A DNA stretch of 64,000 nucleotides from DASVCS01 sp036381495 (GTDB lineage Bacteria > Gemmatimonadota > Gemmatimonadetes > Longimicrobiales > RSA9): positions 50,477 to 114,476 of the forward strand of contig DASVCS010000034.1 in the NCBI GenBank assembly GCA_036381495.1. The letters run 5' to 3'. Shown here piece by piece: positions 59,941 to 64,000 of this stretch. Made by a program: the position numbers and the translations under genes. Numbering within the stretch: position 1 is the stretch's first letter; each line of letters opens with the position of its first letter. The notes under the pieces were generated by a model that saw nothing but the letters and a program-made list of their open reading frames with translations, was not told the DNA's origin and did no database searches.

Positions 59941-61005
59941 ATGTCATCGCCCATGCCCGATCGATCCACATTCGACCCGCGCGCGTTTCGGCCGGCCTGG
60001 TGGCTGCGGTCGGCCCACGCGCAGACCATCGGCAGCAAGTTCCTGCGCCCGGATCCGCACATCCCCCTTTCACGGGAACGGATCGAGACGCCGGACGGCG
60101 ATTTCCTGGACCTGGACTTCGGGCCCACGCCGCGCGACGATGCGCCGATCGGCCTGGTACTGCACGGGCTCGAGGGTTCGGCGCGGCGCCGCTACGCGCT
60201 CCTCACCTACCACGCGTTGCTCGCCGCGGGGATCCGGCCGGTGGGGCTGAACTTCCGGTCGTGCAGTGGCGAGCCGAACCGGACCGCACGGTTCTATCAC
60301 TCCGGCGAGACGGGGGATCTCGGCTTCATCCTCGGCCACCTGGCAGAGCGGTTCCCGGGAATCCCGAAGGGGGTCATCGGATTCTCGCTCGGCGGCAACG
60401 TGTTGCTGAAACTGCTGGGTGAGGCGCCGGAGCGCGCGTCGGAGTGGGTACAGGCCGCGGTCGCCATCTCCGTGCCGTTCGACCTGGCCGAGGGCGCACG
60501 GCGGCTCGAGCGCAGCCCCATGGGCCGGCTCTATACGGCGTACTTCCTGCGGTCGCTGCGCCGCAAGATCAGGGCGAAGGCGGCGCTCCTCGAAGGACGC
60601 TGCGACCTGGCATCCGTGCTCCGCGCACGCACGCTCCGCGCGTTCGATGATGCGGTGACGGCTCCCCTACACGGCTTCCGCGACGCGGCAGACTATTACC
60701 GGCAGTCGAGCGCCGTCCGGTTCCTCCAGCACATCCGCGTCCCCACGCTCCTGCTCCACGCAGAGGATGACCCCTTCCTGCCGGCGCACGCCCTCCCCCA
60801 CGATGCCGTGGCCCAAAACCCTCACCTCGTCGCCGCCTTCACCCCCCGCGGCGGACACGTGGGCTTCATCACCGGCCGGTGGCCGTGGGCGCCGCGTTTC
60901 TGGGCGGAGTCGGAGGCCGCCCGCTTTCTGCGCGTGCGCCTCGGGTCCACCGCGAGTCGGCGGCCCGCGGCCGGTTCCGGGAGGCACGGCGGCTCCGGTG
61001 CGTAG
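59941..61005 (+). CDS. YheT-family alpha/beta hydrolase
   Basis: A 354-residue hydrolase of the AB-hydrolase/YheT group. The start RAFRPAWWLRSAHAQTIGSK and PLSRERIETPDGDFLDLDFG are characteristic. The nucleophile Ser is in GVIGFSLGGNVLLKLLG; the acid is near LHAEDDPFLPAHAL and the His in GGHVGFI. It probably hydrolyses esters, perhaps of lipids; substrate unknown. GAGGGAA precedes ATG 59941, chosen over an earlier start inside the repeat-flanked region. A second ATG lies four codons further on. Confidence 0.88.
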   Translation: MSSPMPDRSTFDPRAFRPAWWLRSAHAQTIGSKFLRPDPHIPLSRERIETPDGDFLDLDFGPTPRDDAPIGLVLHGLEGSARRRYALLTYHALLAAGIRPVGLNFRSCSGEPNRTARFYHSGETGDLGFILGHLAERFPGIPKGVIGFSLGGNVLLKLLGEAPERASEWVQAAVAISVPFDLAEGARRLERSPMGRLYTAYFLRSLRRKIRAKAALLEGRCDLASVLRARTLRAFDDAVTAPLHGFRDAADYYRQSSAVRFLQHIRVPTLLLHAEDDPFLPAHALPHDAVAQNPHLVAAFTPRGGHVGFITGRWPWAPRFWAESEAARFLRVRLGSTASRRPAAGSGRHGGSGA

Positions 61006-61093
61006 CCTCCGGTGCGCGCGGCCGACCTCGCGCCCGTGCACCACGGAATTTGGCTGACCCCGACAGCCACTCGCCGCCGCCACTTCACAGCAC

Positions 61094-61142
61094 GATGCGG
61101 CAGAGCCCCGAGGGATCCTGTCCCTCGGGGCTCTGCCGCATC
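61094..61142. terminator. Perfect 22-base-pair hairpin between convergent genes
   Basis: A 22-base perfect inverted repeat (61094-61115 and 61121-61142) around TCCTG. It lies between yheT-like and ompA-like genes that point toward each other, so it probably terminates both. There is no T tract, but the stem is far longer and more exact than other hairpins in the window. Confidence 0.7.
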
Positions 61143-61208
61143 ACCTGGACTCTCACCGGGTCGCCCGCAAAGGCGCCGGGGTCGCCCGGGGTCTTACCGC
61201 CGGCGGGT

Positions 61209-61862
61209 TCAGTTCGTGGCGGACGTCAGCCGCTGAACCTCCGGGCCGGTGTAGTCGATCACCAGCGAGACACGCCGGTTCGGCAGTCCGGCGGCACCCG
61301 GACCCTGCGCGCCCGGAACCACCAGCCGCTCCGGCGTCTCGCCGTAGCTCACCGTGCGGATCCGGTCGGCCGGAAGGCCGCCCACGGACGTCAGATACGA
61401 CTTCACGGTCTCGGCGCGGGCCTTGCCCAGCTTCTCGTTGTAGGCGCGACTCCCCGCAGGATCCGTGAAGCCCTCGACCGTGATGACCGCGTTCGGGTAG
61501 TAATCCCGCACGATCGCCGCGAAACGCTCGAGCACCGGCTTGTCCGCTTCCCGCAGATCCGCCTTGTCGAAATCGAAGTTCACCGGCACGTCGAAGGCGA
61601 GGAGTCCCTCCAGCCGTTCGATCTTCACGTTGAACTCGCTACGAAGCGCCTGAAGATCGCGCTCGAGCGCATCCATCCGTCCTTCCAACTGGTCGACGCG
61701 CGTCGAGACAGCCTCATCTCCGGACTGCATCTCCTGCCGCAACTGCGCCAGTTGGCTCTCCACGTCGGAGCGCTTCGCGTAGCCGCACCCCGCGAGGAGT
61801 ACGAGCACCGCAACCGCGACACCTCGGGACGCCTTCTGCACCATGGTCCGATGGCTTCTCAC
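61209..61862 (-). CDS. OmpA-like peptidoglycan-binding lipoprotein
   Basis: A 217-residue lipoprotein (LVLLAGCGYAK) with a coiled-coil region (VESQLAQLRQEMQSGDEAVS, RMDALERDLQALRSEFNVKI) and a C-terminal OmpA domain (FDFDKADLREADKPVLERFA; ITVEGFTDPAGSRAYNEKLG; ADRIRTVSYGE; NRRVSLVIDY). The Asp and Arg that hold diaminopimelate are present. It ties the outer membrane to the cell wall, as Pal does. It starts at GTG with AGGAGGAGG just upstream. A strong promoter with a long leader precedes it. Confidence 0.9.
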   Translation of the reverse strand: MRSHRTMVQKASRGVAVAVLVLLAGCGYAKRSDVESQLAQLRQEMQSGDEAVSTRVDQLEGRMDALERDLQALRSEFNVKIERLEGLLAFDVPVNFDFDKADLREADKPVLERFAAIVRDYYPNAVITVEGFTDPAGSRAYNEKLGKARAETVKSYLTSVGGLPADRIRTVSYGETPERLVVPGAQGPGAAGLPNRRVSLVIDYTGPEVQRLTSATN

Positions 61863-62042
61863 GATTCCTCCTCCTAGTGATCAGGACCCGGGCCAACCAT
61901 TGCCTTGTCGTTGCTGACGACCCGCCCACCCATCCCGTCACATCGATTCTCGGCAGCGGCATCACGCCAATCAAACGGCCGGTGCACCATCGAGTCATGC
62001 GCCCGCTGTCGAACGGCGGCCATAGCGGGGCAGGTCCACACT

Positions 62043-62072
62043 ATCCTACTGCCGCTACACGGGTTCCGTCAA
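62043..62072 (-). promoter_or_regulatory. Promoter of the OmpA-like gene with long leader
   Basis: Minus strand: TTGACG (62072-62067), an 18-base spacer and TAGGAT (62048-62043). The start codon at 61862 gives a 5' leader of about 170 bases. The rest of the 61863-62170 gap holds that leader and no gene. Confidence 0.55.
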
Positions 62073-62170
62073 CATGCCCGCCCGTCGGATCCGGCCGCGC
62101 TGCGCGCAAATCGCGCCAGCCACCCGATCCAGTGGGCCAGTCGGCCGCGGAATTCGGCCCTGGCTCCGAG

Positions 62171-63889
62171 TCAGATGAACGCGGGCGGATGCTTCAGGTG
62201 GAAGCCCGTCGCATCCTGGTACGCCTTCGCCACGGCCAGCGCCCGGGCCTCGCCCCAGAGGCGGCCGACGAACGAGAGACTCACCGGGGTCCCCTCCTCC
62301 GTGAAGCCGTTGGGGACGACCACCGTCGGGTGGCCCGTCAGGTTCGTCATGAGCAGGACATCACCGGCAAAGGACGGCGTGACGAAGACGTCGATGTCGG
62401 CCATGGCATCGTCGAGCGCCCGCATGAGCATCGTCCGCGCGCGATTGGCCTGGATGTATTCGACTGCCGGGATGAACCGGGCCTGTCGGAACGTGTTGGG
62501 CCACGAGCTGCGCTCCTCCATGAGCGCATCCCGGCCGCTGCGCGTCAGCTCATCGAAGGCCGCGGCGGCCTCGGCCGACAGGATGATGCGGAGCGCCCGC
62601 ATGGGGAACCCGTCAGGCAGCTCGAACGGGATCAACCGCGCGCCGAGCGAGCGGAGCACGGGGAGCGCCGCGTCGTCGAAGGCCTTGCCGCGGTGGTCTT
62701 CCTCGAAGCCGCTCTTCAGGTAGCCGATGCGGAGGTCGGAGAGGCGCACGTCGGGATCCCAGTCGAAGGCGACGTCGCGCGCCGTGGGATCGTGGCCGTC
62801 CGCACCGCGGATCGCATCCAGGACCAGCGCGCAGTCCTCGACGCTGCGGCAGATCGGGCCGATCTTGTCCATGCTCCACGAGAGCGCCATGGCGCCGTGA
62901 CGACTCACCCGCCCGAACGTGGGGCGCAACCCCGTGGCGCCGCAGCGCGTCGAGGGAGAGACGATCGAGCCGAGCGTCTCCGTGCCGAGCGCGAAGCCGA
63001 CGAGCCCCGCCACCGTCGCGGCCGCCGACCCCGCGGACGAGCCGCTCGAGCCCTGCTCGGTGTTCCACGGGTTGCGTGTCTTGCCGCCGAACCAGACGTC
63101 GCCCTGCGCCAACGCGCCGAGCGTCAGCTTCGCGATGAGTACGGCGCCGGCCTCGTCCAGCCGCTGCACGACCGTCGCATCCATGTCGATGACCTGCTCC
63201 TTGTACGGCTCGGCACCCCACGTGGTGGGATAGCCACGCACGGCGAACAGGTCCTTGGCGCCCCACGGGATCCCGTGCAACGGCCCGCGGTAGTGGCCCT
63301 CCGCGATCTCCGCGTCCGCCCGACGCGCCTGCTCGAGGGCGCGCGTCTCGGTCAGCGTGATGACGCATTCGAGCGTGGGACCGTGCCGCTTGAGGCGGTC
63401 CAGGTACATGCGCGTCAACTCGAGCGCACTCACCTGCCGCGTCCGCACCAGCTCCGCGAGCCGCGTGACCGGCCAGAACGCGACGTCCTCGAGCCGCGCC
63501 GGCCGGCGCACCCCTTCCGGACGCGAAACCCGTAGCGTCGCGTCACGCGGCGCGGGCGGCGGCGAATCGGGGAGCGCCGGATCGAAGTGCAACGCCGGCG
63601 GCACCGCGTTCTCGATGTGCATCGTCCGCAGCGCGAGGTACGCATCGTGGTTCCGGTTCAGCCCCCGGACCATCGCCTCGCGCTCTTCGTCCGTGAACTC
63701 GAGTCCCGCGATCGCTTCCGCATCGCGGATCATCTCCTTCGTGATCTCCTGCGCCCCCTGCATCCGCGCCCACAGCACGCCCGGCAGGAGCGTGCTACCC
63801 AGGCCGAGTGCGGAGAAGTAGGCCATGAAAGCGCGCCGGTCGAGCGGCGACGGGGCGGCCGCAGGCGTAGAATCGGCTTCACGCGTCAT
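62171..63889 (-). CDS. Amidase-signature family hydrolase with twin-arginine-like signal
   Basis: A 572-residue amidase. The Ser-Ser-Lys site is visible: Lys212 in GIPWGAKDLFAVRG, the cis-Ser in NTEQGSSGSSAGSAAAT (about residue 285) and the nucleophile Ser309 in GTETLGSIVSPS. The N-terminal DRRAFMAYFSALGLGSTLLP looks like a twin-arginine or similar export signal, so it would act outside the cytoplasm. It is preceded by about 60 extra residues before the domain. It is not a GatA (no gat genes near). Substrate unknown; peptide-amide, aryl-amide or similar. The start at 63889 is preceded by a promoter. Confidence 0.9.
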   Translation of the reverse strand: MTREADSTPAAAPSPLDRRAFMAYFSALGLGSTLLPGVLWARMQGAQEITKEMIRDAEAIAGLEFTDEEREAMVRGLNRNHDAYLALRTMHIENAVPPALHFDPALPDSPPPAPRDATLRVSRPEGVRRPARLEDVAFWPVTRLAELVRTRQVSALELTRMYLDRLKRHGPTLECVITLTETRALEQARRADAEIAEGHYRGPLHGIPWGAKDLFAVRGYPTTWGAEPYKEQVIDMDATVVQRLDEAGAVLIAKLTLGALAQGDVWFGGKTRNPWNTEQGSSGSSAGSAAATVAGLVGFALGTETLGSIVSPSTRCGATGLRPTFGRVSRHGAMALSWSMDKIGPICRSVEDCALVLDAIRGADGHDPTARDVAFDWDPDVRLSDLRIGYLKSGFEEDHRGKAFDDAALPVLRSLGARLIPFELPDGFPMRALRIILSAEAAAAFDELTRSGRDALMEERSSWPNTFRQARFIPAVEYIQANRARTMLMRALDDAMADIDVFVTPSFAGDVLLMTNLTGHPTVVVPNGFTEEGTPVSLSFVGRLWGEARALAVAKAYQDATGFHLKHPPAFI

Positions 63890-63963
63890 TCTCTGACTCC
63901 GCGTTGGGGATGGACCGCGCCGGCGCGCCGGCACGGGGGTCGATGCCGTGGGATGCGAGGCAG

Positions 63964-63992
63964 AGATACGGCGGAGATGCCAATGGTGTCAA
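63964..63992 (-). promoter_or_regulatory. Promoter of the amidase gene
   Basis: Minus strand: a perfect TTGACA (63992-63987), exactly 17 bases and GTATCT (63969-63964), about 70 bases before the start codon. It lies at the right edge of the window. Confidence 0.55.
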
Positions 63993-64000
63993 GATACGGG

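Noticed and set aside
1..64000. tRNA, rRNA, CRISPR arrays or prophage
   Set aside because: None of the expected cloverleaf, spacer-repeat or phage structural gene patterns was found by eye.

Overview
The window is a 64 kb piece of a chromosome from a very GC-rich, diderm (Gram-negative type) bacterium. A complete type II secretion system, TonB-domain and OmpA-like proteins, many lipobox signal peptides and a porin-like protein all imply an outer membrane. Base composition, the style of the secretion cluster, the M49-type peptidase with a five-residue HExxH motif and the many 6-bladed propeller lipoproteins resemble Gemmatimonadota. That placement is inference, not proof. I see no tRNA, rRNA, CRISPR, transposase or prophage; this is core chromosome with tight operons, many joined by ATGA or GTGA overlaps.

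Layout. 1-3.7 kb: a stand-alone LigD-type polymerase/primase, a type II NADH dehydrogenase and trpS. 3.8-7.6 kb: a metal-uptake cluster (small Cys/His membrane protein with a leaderless promoter, outer-membrane porin-like protein, ZnuA, ZnuB) without an ATPase gene. 7.7-20.0 kb: one long minus-strand operon for type II secretion (beta-propeller, GspE, G, F, L, M, C, D, H, I, J, K). 20.6-23.4 kb: threonine dehydratase, gamma-carbonic-anhydrase-like protein, ThiO and a zinc-ribbon microprotein. 23.5-25.4 kb: small basic protein, prepilin peptidase and SpoU/TrmH methyltransferase. 25.5-34.9 kb: M48 protease, ThiD, XapX protein, peptide-binding lipoprotein, purine nucleoside phosphorylase, rhomboid protease, M49-like hydrolase, coiled-coil zinc-ribbon protein and a 6-bladed propeller lipoprotein. 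35.2-44.6 kb: an EF-G paralogue, second rhomboid, Ddl, a lipoprotein, cystathionine beta-synthase, TonB-domain lipoprotein and MutS. 44.8-53.5 kb: two histidine kinases, a short-chain dehydrogenase, a phage-type protein, a Rieske-like protein without histidine ligands, QueD, a single-domain response regulator and a YIP1-type membrane protein. 53.6-64 kb: UvrA, a PAS hybrid kinase, a YheT-type hydrolase, an OmpA-like lipoprotein and an amidase.

The most unusual signal is not a gene. Seven intergenic places carry a composite repeat built from six-base units (GTGCGC, GATCCC, GTAAAC, GCTCCC) in a fixed order, with a few shared variants: a GGCGGC/GCCGCC hairpin insert, and an alternative tail with GGAGGCCTCC. 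Nearly all copies point the same way along the + strand whatever the direction of the nearby genes. Two inverted arrays of GGGCTR bracket the EF-G paralogue. A second theme is probable leaderless mRNAs: three genes (3849, 20634 and queD) have a promoter whose -10 box lies only 6-7 bases before the start codon and lack a Shine-Dalgarno sequence.

Working links between genes: the prepilin peptidase at 23.8-24.6 kb should process the pseudopilins GspG, H, I, J and K; ThiO and ThiD both serve thiamine synthesis; UvrA, MutS and the LigD-type polymerase are DNA-repair parts scattered over the window; the kinase at 50.7 kb, a small unknown protein and a DivK-like regulator look like one signalling unit.
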